64,000 nucleotides of DNA from Umbelopsis ramanniana AG. Taxonomy: Eukaryota > Mucoromycota > Umbelopsidomycetes > Umbelopsidales > Umbelopsidaceae. The notes under the pieces were generated by a model, which saw only the letters and a list, made by a program, of their open reading frames with translations, had not been told where the DNA came from and did not search any database. Position 1 is the first letter of the stretch. Each line of letters starts with the position of its first letter. The stretch spans positions 124,001 to 188,000 of the forward strand of contig NW_026252102.1 in the NCBI RefSeq assembly GCF_025399195.1, in the 5' to 3' direction. Position numbers and translations under genes: made by a program. Positions 1-10,700 of this stretch are shown piece after piece.

Positions 1-41
1 TTTTTTCCAGCTTGCCATTGACACATTGACGCAAACCCACC

Positions 42-864
42 ATGGTAAGTGAGCCCTTGCGCTGATTGCATGCTTCGTCTCAGTTCATTCCCTCAACATA
101 TTTATGAATCACATCCACAGTCTGTCACACTGCACACCGATCTTGGCGATCTGAAAATAGAAGTCTTTTGCGAAGCCGTCCCGAAGGCAGCAGAGGTGGG
201 TTACAATCACGCAGCATGATCACCAAAGACAGACAATAACTCTTGCACAAAGAACTTCCTTGCGTTATGCGCTAGTGGATACTACGACAACAACCTCTTT
301 CATCGAAATATAAAAGGATTCATGGTCCAGGTAAGACCCCCCGTGGACCGATTTAGCCGTCATGTCAAGTCAGTTTACTCAACCTTATGTCATCGTAGAC
401 GGGAGATCCAACGGGGACAGGAAAAGGAGGGAACTCAATATGGGGCCGTAAATTCAATGATGAGATCCGGTCTACGTTAAAGGTAGGAAAGGCTGCTAGT
501 GATTACTTTCCTGGCTAGTTGCTAATATCCATTTCAGCACAATGCCCGTGGCATACTTGCCATGGCCAACTCTGGCCCTAATACCAACGGATCCCAATTC
601 TATATCACTTATGCTAAGCATGCCCATCTAGACTCAAAATACACAGTTTTCGGAAAGTACGTACACCCCCCCCCTTCAGTTTACTGGATCAAACAGCCAA
701 CCCGTACTAACCCATCTTTTTGGTTTAGGGTCATAGACGGCGCTGATTCCACTTTAGAAGCCATTGAAAAAGTTCCTGTTGATGAAAAGTACCGTCCTCG
801 ACAGGAAATCCGTTTACGAAGCGTTACTGTACATGCCAACCCTATTGCGGATCGCGACTTGTAG
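42..864 (+). CDS. PPIL3: Peptidyl-prolyl cis-trans isomerase, PPIL3-type cyclophilin
   Basis: A single-domain cyclophilin of 164 aa that would catalyse proline isomerisation. The PPIL3 group is associated with spliceosomes in other eukaryotes. Six exons give a continuous protein: 42-44, 121-195, 253-330, 399-482, 538-656 and 729-864. It starts [17 protein letters not shown] and carries [22 protein letters not shown] and [17 protein letters not shown], which hold the catalytic Arg and the substrate pocket. Length and sequence match human PPIL3 nearly end to end. Exon 1 is only the ATG, followed directly by a GTAAGT donor. A perfect hairpin begins two bases after the TAG. Family identity is very secure; exon borders are inferred by eye from GT/AG sites and frame. 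Confidence 0.95.
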
Positions 865-865
865 A

Positions 866-909
866 TTCATGTTACAGATGGTGGTATCCACCACCATCTG
901 TAACATGAA
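866..909. repeat. Perfect 20-bp inverted repeat with 4-nt loop
   Basis: The arm 866-885 is exactly complementary to 890-909, with loop ATCC at 886-889. It begins just after the cyclophilin stop codon (862-864), so it would fold as a hairpin in that mRNA's 3' UTR. Confidence 0.95.
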
Positions 910-2608
910 GCCCATTGTAGTTGTGTTCTTAATGATCTATGTGAATATACTGAAGTTTGAGGGTCAAATTGAATGGTGGGGTTATGAATATTTAGGTTAT
1001 CATGAGCCAAGATGTGTATGCAGTGTGGCTATGTGAGGTTTTTGCAGTACATTAGAGTGAAACTTCATCAAGTGAGATTCCATGGCGGTGTAAGAAGGTA
1101 ATCATGCCTATACAATGTGTTTGTATCTAGCTTTGTGTGTTTGGCTACAGTATTGCATATTCCCTTTGCAAATGGCTATGAAACAAATGGGCAAACATAT
1201 CACAGCTTGGGGGTCGTCAACAAAGTCAACATTTTTCAAAAGATGTTAACCCCACGAATCACCATGAAAGAGTGTGAGAGCCAAAAAGAAAAATATATTC
1301 AGCAAAGTGTGCACAGTGGGGTACACCGCCTTCAAGAAAGGACGCTGTATGCCTTTTGTCTAGAAAAAGCAACGTCGTACATTGAAATAATACTTGGCTT
1401 CCGCAGCTTCTGTTGGGCCATGGTGCTGCATTCTACCCAGTACCTTGGTACAAGCCCATCGGTCTGTAGTGGTTTTTAAAATGGCTGACAAAAAAGCGGC
1501 CCATGACTACGCGGACATCATAATCGCAAAGTGAATTTGGCCAAAACGTGGGGTGTCGTATTGACGAATATTCAATCATCGAGAAAAAAAGTTCAGGTCA
1601 CGAAATATCTCACTGTGGTTCGTTCGGCTTTTGGAACTCTTCCGTGAGCAGTTACACGCCAGATTTTGATGAAAACGCTGCTGTCGTCGTCTGTCAACAG
1701 AGCATGCCTTATGGCGTCACCATGTCTGTCGGCAGTAACAGGGTTTGCTATTCTGACACTGACATACCTCTCTACGCCGGATCGCACTCCTTCCCATTCT
1801 GCCATTACCCCCCGGAGCCAACCCCGTACTTGGGAGGGAGGAATGCTAGTCCACAGACTGGAAAATAATATAGTGCAGAGTGTGTACGCTGCTCAAAACA
1901 AACCTACGTAAATATTTGAAGGAAATGTATGGCCTCCTTCGAAGGCTTCCTTTGCGTGCTCTAACCCCCTTTTCTTCCACCAAAGCTGAAACAACAGCCA
2001 TCCGCCTTCCATTGAAGAAGGCTGGTAGATCTAACCCATGAACGGCCAACAAATCGAGCGCATGAAGTCATATAGATTCCAAACTTGGGTGCATGCAACG
2101 ACCAACAAGGCTGACCCAAATGAACAAGCAACACTGTCTCTTTTTTTTTTTTTTTTTTTAAAAAAAAAGGATATGAAATATAAAAAGAATAACTCAAATG
2201 GTGTTGAGCCGCAAACAACGTTGGCCGATGGTGCCAATGGGAAGTTCCCTCAAAATAGACCATTTCATCAGCTGGCTCACCCCTTCCTCCTCGATTTCAC
2301 GGCGCAAGTCATAATTGCCGGAAAACAAGGAGGTTTCGCTGAGCCCTCGTGGAACGAAATAGCAGCTCCAAAAGCGGTAGAGAAGGCAAACGCCCATGAA
2401 AGACCGGTTGTAACACCATGGTCGGAAGCATTTTAGAGATCTTGTGTAAAAAAGTATATGTATATTGATGTGTACTATATAAAAAATCTTTTTTTCTTTT
2501 CTTACGGGGAAAAACTATATGGCGAGGAATAATGTAAAGGATGAACGAATAAACACAAGCGGGGTAAAGGGAGCATTTCTACAAACATATAAAATCAAAA
2601 ACACACAT
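910..2608. other. Unresolved 1.7 kb stretch, no gene firmly identified
   Basis: No recognisable protein family is found on either strand. It holds the cyclophilin 3' region and a homopolymer pair (T19 at 2141-2159 followed by A9 at 2160-2168). A plus-strand frame at 2272-2436 ends in a TAG after a polar C-terminus (ERPVVTPWSEAF), is preceded by a possible CAG acceptor, and could be the last exon of a small gene. The antisense frames of the same interval are also open, so the strand is uncertain. A start-like ATG at 1481 opens only 17 codons. Confidence 0.4.
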
Positions 2609-3286
2609 TTATCGAACAGATACATAATAACCAGATTGATGAGGATGATATGGATAGCTGACGCCGTTTGGTATAATCATTTGGCCACTGTTGGGATCGA
2701 CAATAGGAATGCCGTAACGTCGTGTGGACGACCAAGATGGAGTAGTGGGTGCTGATGGTTCTTGTTGGAGTGGAACGGAATATTGAAGTGGATTAGGGTT
2801 ATTGTTGGTTGTAGTCCGCTTGCTCGGGTCAACGATGGGGACCGCCCGTGTCCTCGGTGACTGGCGAAGTGGTGAAGAGCCTTGATGGTATGCGTTTGTT
2901 CGGGTGGGTGACGAGGATGGAGACGACCGTGGGGAGGTTCGAAATCGTATCCTTTCACGATGTTCTGCTACTTGTGGTAACTATGCACCACCGTCAGCGG
3001 GTTATTTTTAATCCTTGGATGACGGACGGACGGACTACACCACTTACCTTTTCAGCGGGTATGGGGCAAAACTCGTCGTCGTCATAAAAATTTCGAGCAA
3101 GCTCATGCTTGGTACTGAAGTCTTCCAACCTTGAAAGTCCTTTTGAGTAAAAAGAACCAGTTGGTTAGCACAAGTGCATTTGGGAAAGGAAGGGGGGTGA
3201 AAAGGGGATAGAAGGTGTCATTTTTATTAGAGGTAAGAAAAGATGCCTAGATGCTCACCAGGATCTTGATAAATATAATGGTTCAT
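2609..3286 (-). CDS. Orphan 163-aa polar protein, three exons
   Basis: I do not recognise this protein. Exons at 3286-3259, 3139-3048 and 2980-2609 splice in frame to 163 aa, beginning MNHYIYQDPG and ending HQSGYYVSVR. The introns are 119 and 67 nt; donors are GTGAGC and GTAAGT, and a CTAAC branch-like site lies upstream of the second exon. The N-terminal 45 residues are the most ordered-looking part, with an acidic-aromatic motif (LARNFYDDDEFCPIP). The rest is Ser/Pro/Arg/Asn-rich and probably disordered. A short motif recurs: IPIVDPNSG near the C-terminus and VPIVDPSKR about 50 residues earlier. No signal peptide or membrane segment is visible. The first acceptor (AAAAG) is unusual, so that junction is the weakest. 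Confidence 0.6.
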
Positions 3287-3300
3287 AGTGTGAGAGGGAA

Positions 3301-3336
3301 AGAAAAGAGAGAGAGAGGGAAGAGAGAGAGCGAGAA
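3301..3336. repeat. GA-rich simple repeat
   Basis: Purine-rich GAGA tract just upstream of the minus-strand orphan gene start at 3286, possibly in its 5' leader or promoter. On the coding strand it reads as a CT-rich tract, as often seen in fungal promoters. Confidence 0.7.
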
Positions 3337-3452
3337 GGATGACTGTCTTATAGCAGAAGGAAGGCAAGAGAACAGCCCACAAAGGGAAATCAAGTCATGC
3401 GAGCGGTGCAGCCAGCCAGCCCTAATTTTTTAGCAGCGTTTAAGGGATAACC

Positions 3453-3902
3453 TCATTGGGCAAAAGCCAGAGCCAGTGACACCGCCAAAATGAAACCACC
3501 ACTGCCAACCGCCAGCTGAGCCCCACCACTGCTGCCTCCATAAACTTGGGTGATAATAGGAATCTGCGTCTGTTGGAAGCCGCCTCCATCCGTGCTGGTA
3601 GCATTGCTGATGATCGTCGTCGATACATCCGTTGTTGAGGATGATGACGCTAAGGCTGCTGTGTCGGTAGGGACAACCGAAGCCGTCTTCGGTTTAGTTG
3701 CCGTGGTTGTTTTCTTGGTGGTGGTGGTGGTGGTTGCTGCCTTCGTGGTTGAACTGGCGGTTGTTGTTGCCATCTAGATGTCGCAAATCAAAAAGGCATT
3801 TCATTAATCACATGTTGCAACATACTTCTTTTTATTTATAGGATGCATTACCACACTGGATGCCAATAAAATAGCAAGTAATAATACTATGAAGTGTCGC
3901 AT
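3453..3902 (-). CDS. Small mucin-like, probably GPI-anchored cell-surface protein
   Basis: Two exons (3902-3852 and 3773-3453) separated by a 78-nt intron (GTAATG...CTAG) give 123 aa. The first exon encodes a textbook signal peptide, MRHFIVLLLAILLASSV. The second encodes about 60 residues that are mostly Thr, Ser, Ala and Lys, expected to be O-glycosylated. A small-residue stretch (GGSSGGAQL) follows, then a hydrophobic C-terminus ending AVSLALAFAQ, the pattern of a GPI-attachment signal. The function is unknown; such proteins usually sit in the plasma membrane or wall. The start rests on the signal peptide: without that exon the frame would begin at an internal Met directly after an acceptor. 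The (GGT)n tract on the plus strand encodes the Thr run and may vary in length. Confidence 0.75.
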
Positions 3903-4200
3903 TGGTTCTAAGGAAAGGAAGGAATAGAGCGCTATTCATGGTTCATTGCTTGGCTCTCTCTTCGTATTCTGTTCCACCAAGATTGAGTCCCCGATTATTA
4001 CGGGCTATAACATTACTCTTTCCTGGCGTTCCTGGCAAAAAGTTTTACTCATCATTTTGTGATAGCCAGATGGTTCGTTTCTCTTCCTTTTTTTAAGCAA
4101 AGAAAAAAAAAAATCACTGAAATAATACGAAGAAAAAAAAAAAAGAATAGCACGGTAAAGAAAGAGTAGAAAAAAAAATATCTTTGGGTGAATAAACGAG

Positions 4201-5351
4201 CTATTGATGATCTTTCGAATTCTGTCGAGTTTGCTCTTCTAAACGTTCCCTCATCTGATCCTGCCATCTATGTACTTTTGCAATCTCGTGCACTTTGAAT
4301 CCGAAGATACGTGGTATGTAACGTTCTGTTGACTTTTGGGGCATCAAATTGGGATAAACTTGAAACAGCATGTGAGGGAAAGACGTGCCATAATAAGCAC
4401 CGTCGATAGCTGCGTGTCGGGAGGATTTTGGGCTGTAGATATCTTCACATTTGGCGCAATAAAGTTTAACAGTTTTGCTGTGTGGCACATCGCTCAGTCC
4501 AACAGGTAGAAGGGGTTGATTATGGCATAGAACGCGAGGGCATCGACCAAATTCTGCTTTCTTGTACTTGTCCAGCTAAGGGAGGTGAATGGGGGTTAGT
4601 GAGAACGAATTATACAATCGTTGTACAGAGGCGTCCATACCATTTTAGCCAATCCTCGGCTAGTTATAACAAAGCGAGCGTGGATTAATCCGTAAAGGTG
4701 GCGCGCAGACTTTTCCACTTGATCTCTCATGTCCTCGTCGAATTCCTCCTCAACTACAAATATACATTCAGTCAGCAAATCGATTAGTTTATCCATGTCA
4801 ATTCCCATCGTGACTGTGACATACCAAGGTTATCAGTTATTAGATCCAATGCTTGTGAATAGTGTTGTACTTCACTGTTTAACCCTGTCAAGTTGAATCG
4901 ATCCAAAATGTAGTCTTCGTCCACTTCGCAAAAATATTCATTTCCCTTTGTGTTCAGAAACCAATCTATCCAATATTTCGTGTAGTCGCTATCACTACCG
5001 CTGCTCAAGTCGTCCACTAAAACGAAAAATGAAAAAAGCAGGTGAGCTTAGGTACTCGAAAAGGAAGAAATCGGTGGGCTCATATGACGCAGTATGTTAA
5101 AACGAGCAATGGGCTGTCGGTTGAAAGCACATGTCGTCTGGTTCAAGGGTGCGAAAGGGTGCCAAAGCAATAATGTATTGGTAGATAGCAATCTACGTTA
5201 AAGCATTTGCTATCTTCAACTGAAATGCTTGTCAAAATTCAACAATGTGTGTCGCGCAAATTAAAGCGCCATGCCGTGCCTGATGTACGTTGAATTCCAT
5301 GTCCAATCATAATGCAAGTATCTGATCCCAGTAAGTAATTTCCTACTTACT
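4201..5351 (-). CDS. CKB1: Casein kinase 2 regulatory (beta) subunit
   Basis: Regulatory subunit of protein kinase CK2, which dimerises through a zinc finger and binds two catalytic alpha subunits. Coding exons 5016-4825, 4753-4641 and 4575-4201 give 226 aa. Hallmarks are [20 protein letters not shown], the acidic loop EEEFDEDM, and the zinc-binding pairs CPRVLC and YCAKC. The conserved stretch [10 protein letters not shown] and a C-terminal GFKVHEI segment also match the family. The exon starting at 5016 begins with TG, not ATG. Joining it to an upstream AAAA|GTAAGT donor at 5351/5350 restores ATG, so the start codon seems to be split by a 334-nt intron. Family assignment is certain; the split start is an inference. 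Confidence 0.93.
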
Positions 5352-5824
5352 TTTGAATACAACTTGGTTGTTATTGTCTCCAAATAAAAGAGGTCAGTGA
5401 CGATACAGGTCCTGATTAATATATCCCGTAAAAGATAGGTCTGCTGATCCCGAAGTGCGGCCCGAGACTGAATGATCAAAAATATGGCAATTGACGCAGG
5501 TACATGTTAGATGAATACGATTCCGTTTCTTTTAGATACAGGGAACAAGCTTACAAAAAAAATCAGCAAGTAACTAGGTTAATCCCGGTAGATTTTTTTG
5601 CAATGTTTTGGCGGCGAGGTTTGCAGCCCAATTTTCACCAATTCAGAAGAGTTAGTATTGTTGCCTTGGTGACTGTGTTTTTCCAGGGGATATGGTAATT
5701 TTTTCATAAATATGTCGTCAGAATCGCTGAAATTGGACTGGAAATCGCTACCAGAGCTGAAGACGAATATAGCCCATTCGACCGAAGCACTGTGAACTCC
5801 CTCTTTTCTTTGTTCATCCTAGCA
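5352..5824. other. Divergent upstream region of CK2 beta and eL42
   Basis: Non-coding stretch between divergent genes, presumably holding both promoters and the CK2 beta 5' leader. Immediately before the eL42 ATG is a pyrimidine tract (CCCTCTTTTCTTTG). A similar tract precedes the uL15 ATG at 55881, as expected for ribosomal-protein gene starts. No open frame with coding character was seen. Confidence 0.5.
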
Positions 5825-6511
5825 ATGGTGAGTATCCATACATGCATCCATCCCATCCTTCAGCTGTGACATCCATTGTACATCCATACGCCTGCATCCG
5901 ATGACGAAATTTATCGACCTTCAACATGTTGGGAATGTTAGAAATTGTGGCAGCCATGTACCCAACCTTTTGAAAAAATCGTCGCTGGTGACAATGTACA
6001 ACATTCACGCCAAAAACCATCGCTCCATTCTCGCGCCCATCTACATTATCACTGTGAATTCCATTTAGAGTCAGTAACTGATTTACCACCTACCATTTCA
6101 GGTCAACATTCCCAAGACCCGCAACACCTATTGCAAGGGCAAGACCTGCAAGAAGCACACCCCCCACAAGGTTACCCAGTACAAGACTGGTAAGGCTTCT
6201 CTCTTCGCCCAGGGTAAGAGACGTTACGACCGGTACGTATTCATTTCCGACAGAAGCATGATTCTTTTCTTTGAAACTGGGAAAAAAAAACTAAATGTTG
6301 AATTCGCACTTTACCATTCCACAGTAAGCAATCCGGTTATGGTGGTCAAACCAAGCCCGTCTTCCACAAGAAGGCTAAGACCACCAAGAAGGTTGTCTTG
6401 CGTCTCGAGTGCACTGTCTGCAAGTACAAGATGCAAATGGCTCTCAAGCGTTGCAAGCACTTTGAACTCGGTGGTGACAAGAAGACCAAGGGTGCCGCTC
6501 TTGTTTTCTAA
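5825..6511 (+). CDS. RPL42: 60S ribosomal protein eL42 (L44e/L36a)
   Basis: Component of the large ribosomal subunit near the tRNA E-site. Three exons (5825-5827, 6102-6232, 6325-6511) encode 106 aa: [20 protein letters not shown], then [20 protein letters not shown] and [26 protein letters not shown]. The four zinc-binding cysteines (CKGKTC and CTVCKYK) are present. Exon 1 is only the ATG, followed by GTGAGT, and the first intron is 274 nt. Residue 56 is in the segment [20 protein letters not shown]; it reads Pro in the TKPV context, and yeast cycloheximide resistance is tied to this position being Gln rather than Pro, so a sensitive form is predicted. It ends KGAALVF, close to the usual C-terminus. 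Confidence 0.97.
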
Positions 6512-6892
6512 ATGCCTTTTCTGCTTTGGATGTGAATTGTATACGAGCATGCTTATGCAACTTGATCCAATCAACCATTCATCCGCAATAAAACTCTAAA
6601 ATCGTCTTTACACTAAATCAGTTGGAGAGACCTCGGGGACGGTCAATGGTATACTGTGATAGGCATGGGTGTAGCTATCGTTGAGTGTTGTCTTTCTTAC
6701 GAGTGATATACCTTAGCACTCTGCCATAATTTTATCAAGGTCTAGATTGACCCGCAGTTTATTCTGTGCGTGGCCGATGGTTTTTGCCATAAGTTTGATT
6801 TACACCATGGGATCAAGTAATATACCACTGATTACTCCTTCCACCATTCTACATTGTATTTGACGAATTATTCGATGTCTGATGACCCCACG
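6512..6892. other. Convergent 3' regions of eL42 and Dap1 genes
   Basis: The two genes end tail to tail here. An AATAAA-like signal (GCAATAAAACTC, about 6585-6596) lies about 75 bp after the eL42 stop. Nothing else was recognised. Confidence 0.5.
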
Positions 6893-7654
6893 TTACTTTT
6901 TCTCAGCAGAAAGTTTGCCAACAATTGGATATCTTTTGCTGAAGAAGGCATACCATTGATCGAGCGTCTGGAGCTGAATGTGACCGATCAGTTAACAAAT
7001 GTGCACTTCAACATATTTTTTCTTAGCTTCTCTATATCTTACCTCTGTCTCAGTCAGCTCAGAAATATCTGGTACACAATCCTCGGGTTTCAAAGAGCTT
7101 TTTCCCAGTGCCTACGATGCCTTGTGTTCAACATCTACATGCTTCCTATGTGATAAAGATCCCAGTATACACCTACCTTGGAGGAGTCTTTTCCACAAAA
7201 TACATTATACCCTTTGCCGGGGCCATATGCGTCCCTGTTGTTACTAACGTCAAAAACCTCTCCTCGGATAGCAACGTATATCGGGAATTCGGGATTATGG
7301 CCATCGCATTGAGCCAAATATTCCGCCGTTATCAGATCGTCTTTCGGGGGTGGTCTAAGGAACAATGAATTCAGTATTCCCTCTATACCTTGATGACTAG
7401 AATGCATAATTGATGAATACTGACGGTGGTGGACGCACTACTTTGGCGGGTTTAGGTTTCTCGGTAGCCACGGGCTGCGATGCTTTGGATTCCACGGTGG
7501 GATCTACATCCAGATCTTGGTCTAGGTCTCGATCTTCGGCATTCTTCCACCATGTTAGGTACAGTCCAAATCCTGCAACGGTTATGACGGAAGTGGCTAC
7601 TTCAAAGCTGTGCTCCAGTAAATACTGCCGAGCTTGGGTAACAATGCTGCTCAT
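6893..7654 (-). CDS. DAP1: Membrane-associated cytochrome b5-like heme-binding protein (Dap1/MAPR family)
   Basis: MAPR proteins bind heme through a Tyr and support cytochrome P450 enzymes in sterol synthesis at the ER. Exons 7654-7425, 7354-7177, 7111-7043 and 6973-6893 give 185 aa. The order is a short luminal N-terminus, one membrane helix (EVATSVITVAGFGLYLTWW), an acidic linker, a proline run, then the cytochrome b5-like domain with ITAEYLAQCDG, VAIRGEVFDVSNN, YGPGKGYNVFCGKDSS and ISELTETE. The Tyr in YGPG is the expected heme ligand. The first intron uses a GTCAGT donor in phase 2 and joins two proline-coding ends, giving six prolines in a row. An upstream in-frame ATG at 7798 would overlap the divergent FAB1 start, so the ATG just before the membrane helix was chosen. 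Confidence 0.9.
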
Positions 7655-7796
7655 GGGAACTGTGGGAGGTGGAGTAAAGAACTTCCCAACCTTTGTTAAG
7701 TGACTGTTTCTCACTGATTGTCCGGCGTAATTGTCCAGTGCGACAAAATGCTCCAACTGGGCTTTTTGACAGCAAGCGAAGCAAAGCACGCATGTC
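7655..7796. promoter_or_regulatory. Shared divergent promoter gap, DAP1 / FAB1
   Basis: Only 142 bp separate the two start codons, so the genes must share this interval for initiation unless one leader is spliced. No TATA box is obvious. Confidence 0.5.
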
Positions 7797-10700
7797 ATGT
7801 CAACACTGCAGCCATTTCAAGATCATGATCCCTGCAAGCTAACGTCCTTCCACCTCGATGAACCTGCTGTAGCCGACACCTCAGAAAACGTTATATCAAA
7901 GCTTTTCAACAAAGTTATAAGCGTCGTTGGCCAAGAACATAACGCTTTACAGCCACACGAGAATAGCAACACAGTTTCACAACGGAACAGCGAAGAGCAC
8001 GCTTCAGCTGATCGAAGCCCTATATCTGTCAAAGCAAGTTCTATTCACGGTTCCTTTCATGGTTCTGTGTCACGACCTTATGATGAAACTTCGGTAACCG
8101 ACACGGTGTACAGCGCTTCAACGTTGCCAGCAGACATGTCCCGTCCTTCCCAGCTGAAAGCTACAGATCTGCTAAATTCCTTTTTATCAGAGCGCAACTC
8201 CAATGAAGACAGACCTACCAGTATTCATGCTCATGAAAAGATAGCGGAATCGCCGCATGATGAAGCAAACGACTCTAACTCGATGCCGTCTCAGGATCAC
8301 CCGGACGACGACCCCCACGAAATCCATGGCGAAGACAGTGATAAAACACGGGGCCACTCAGAAGACGATGAAGAGAACTCTCCATCTAAAAATAGAGCTT
8401 TGAAGTTTCTAGAGCCATCTCCACTCACCACAAAACCTTTTCTGTTGGAACGAACTGCATCCAAGGATAGTGATACTCAGTCAATAGCAACAACGTTTTC
8501 TGTATCCAACACAAATTCACTCAGAAATGTCATTTCGAGGTTACGAGGCCATAAATCAGACAAAGAATTTTGGATGCCTGATGAAAACTGCAAAGAGTGT
8601 TATACGTGCGGAAAGTCCTTCACTTTCCTCCGACGAAAGCACCATTGTCGGATATGTGGTGCGTATAATGAATATCGCATGTTCGTTCGTTAATCATAGT
8701 GTTAACCTAATCTCCTAGGACAAATTTTTTGTGCAAAGTGTGCATCTCACATTATATCCGGCAAACAATTCAAGCAAAAGGGCGAAGTTCGAGTCTGTAA
8801 ATTTTGCTTTGAAAACATTGATCACAATATTATGGAAAGCAACTCTGCTGCTGCCCTAGGCACATCACCAGCTGACACGGCTATCTTTGATGATTTTTCG
8901 CCAGTTGTTCCTGATCAAAAAGCACCAATTGCCGCTCCCAAGTTGCAGATATCTACAACCGCATTGAAGCGATCACGCGATAGCTATGGTGCCCAGAACA
9001 CTCCAACGGTGTCTGTAGAATTTCAAAACGAATTTGTTACTGAGAAACCAATCTATGAAGAGGATTTTCCCAAAACCCCGGATTTACTCAGTCCAAATGA
9101 TAAGCCTTTAATGCGTCAAACCCACCGCCTATCAGAATACGATGATCATGAGCCTCGGCCAACTAGAACGGAATCCTCGAGTTCTATACGACCAAGGCTA
9201 CGAAGTTCAACGAGTGGTTCTTTTGGTTCTGGTGATGAGAATACACAGTCTTTCATGTCTCAAAAGTCATCCTTTCCTTTCAGATCTGAGTTAGGCTCTC
9301 CAGCTTTGGAAGCCGTACCTAATAGAGCGAGTTCAGAATTCGGAGGCAGTCCGCTCATTGACAAGTACGAAGATGAAAATGAAGATGGTGGTGTTGCTTG
9401 GAATTACATGAGGAACTTATCAGCTGTTGAACTCCCGCCCAATGCGTATGCTGCATATAAGCTACTTGAGCCTGGATCTCCTTCCGTAGAAAAAGACGTC
9501 AAGGGAAATGAAGGAAGTGTGACGGAACGGCCCTTTTACAAGTATTCAGATGTCGGCACAAAGTCAAAACACAAGATGAACAGAAGATTGAACTACAAAG
9601 CAGATGAAAGAAAATCTGCTCAAGGCAAAGGAAGTCCCATCTGGCGTAACATGAAGAACATGAAGGTCAACACTCATAATTTGACCATTCCAGTTAACGA
9701 CCTATCCCCCTCAGATGATCCAGCTCCATCTGAAGACCAATTCATGTTATTCAGTCCATTTCATCGCTCTGAACAACCGAATTGGCCGAGCCCAGACCTT
9801 TTGTTAAACAATTCCCGACCACCATCTCAATCTGCGACAAGCACTCCAAATTCTATTCAAATGCACAGCGAACTTAGTATTGCATCTTTAGATCACTTGA
9901 GAAAGCTACTTCATACATCACTGGCTGACTTAAAGTACATGCAAGACAACCCTACATTACTCTCAAAGTACGAGAACACGCTGTTTGACCTTGTACTAGA
10001 AATGGTGGTTAGCATAAAGCCGGATGTGCGCGGCGGTGACGATATGGACCTTCGACATTACCTCAAGATCAAGAAAATACCTGGTGCGAAACCTAGTGAT
10101 AGTCATTATGTGAAAGGAGTGGTATGCTCTAAAAACGTAGCGCACAAGCAGATGATTCGCAACATTGACGATCCACGGATTTTGATCTTACTCTTCCCAG
10201 TCGAGTACTCTCGCGTAGGCAACCAGCTGCTATCAATTGAGCCAGTTTTATCACAAGAGAAGGAGCATCTCAAAAAGCTCGTGGCTCGTATCATCGCCCT
10301 CAAGCCTTCTATCGTGTTGACCAAATACAATGTTTCTCGTTTAGCTATGGAATATCTGCTGGCAGAAAATATCATTGTTGTCCATAACATGAAGAAAAGT
10401 GTTTTGCAAGCCATTGCAAGATGTACTGGAGCGAGTTTGATCCCTTCCATCGACAAGTTTACATCCGGAGACATTTCTTTGGGCCACTGCGGACGATTTG
10501 AAATTAAGACATTGGTGCACGAAATGATACCGAATCGAAAAAAGACCTACCTTTTGTTTGACCAATGTTTTGCTGAACTTGGAGGTACTATTGTGCTTCG
10601 CGGTGCAGATCAACTGACCCTTAGTTCTATCAAGCGGATTGTGGACTTCATGTGCTACGTAGCTAATTCATTGAAGCTGGAGACTTTTCTACTTCGCGAC

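Noticed and set aside
2141-2168. T19-A9 homopolymer pair as a transposon tail or terminator
   Set aside because: No target-site duplication or element body next to it; isolated homopolymers are common in AT-rich intergenic DNA here (also at 15301 and 15903).
5828-6101. snoRNA inside eL42 intron 1
   Set aside because: A GATGACG near 5898 resembles a C box, but no consensus RTGATGA with paired CTGA box and terminal stem was found.
7655-7798. Upstream ATG of DAP1 at 7798
   Set aside because: It would overlap the FAB1 start and adds a Cys-rich segment not typical of MAPR proteins, which begin just before the membrane helix.
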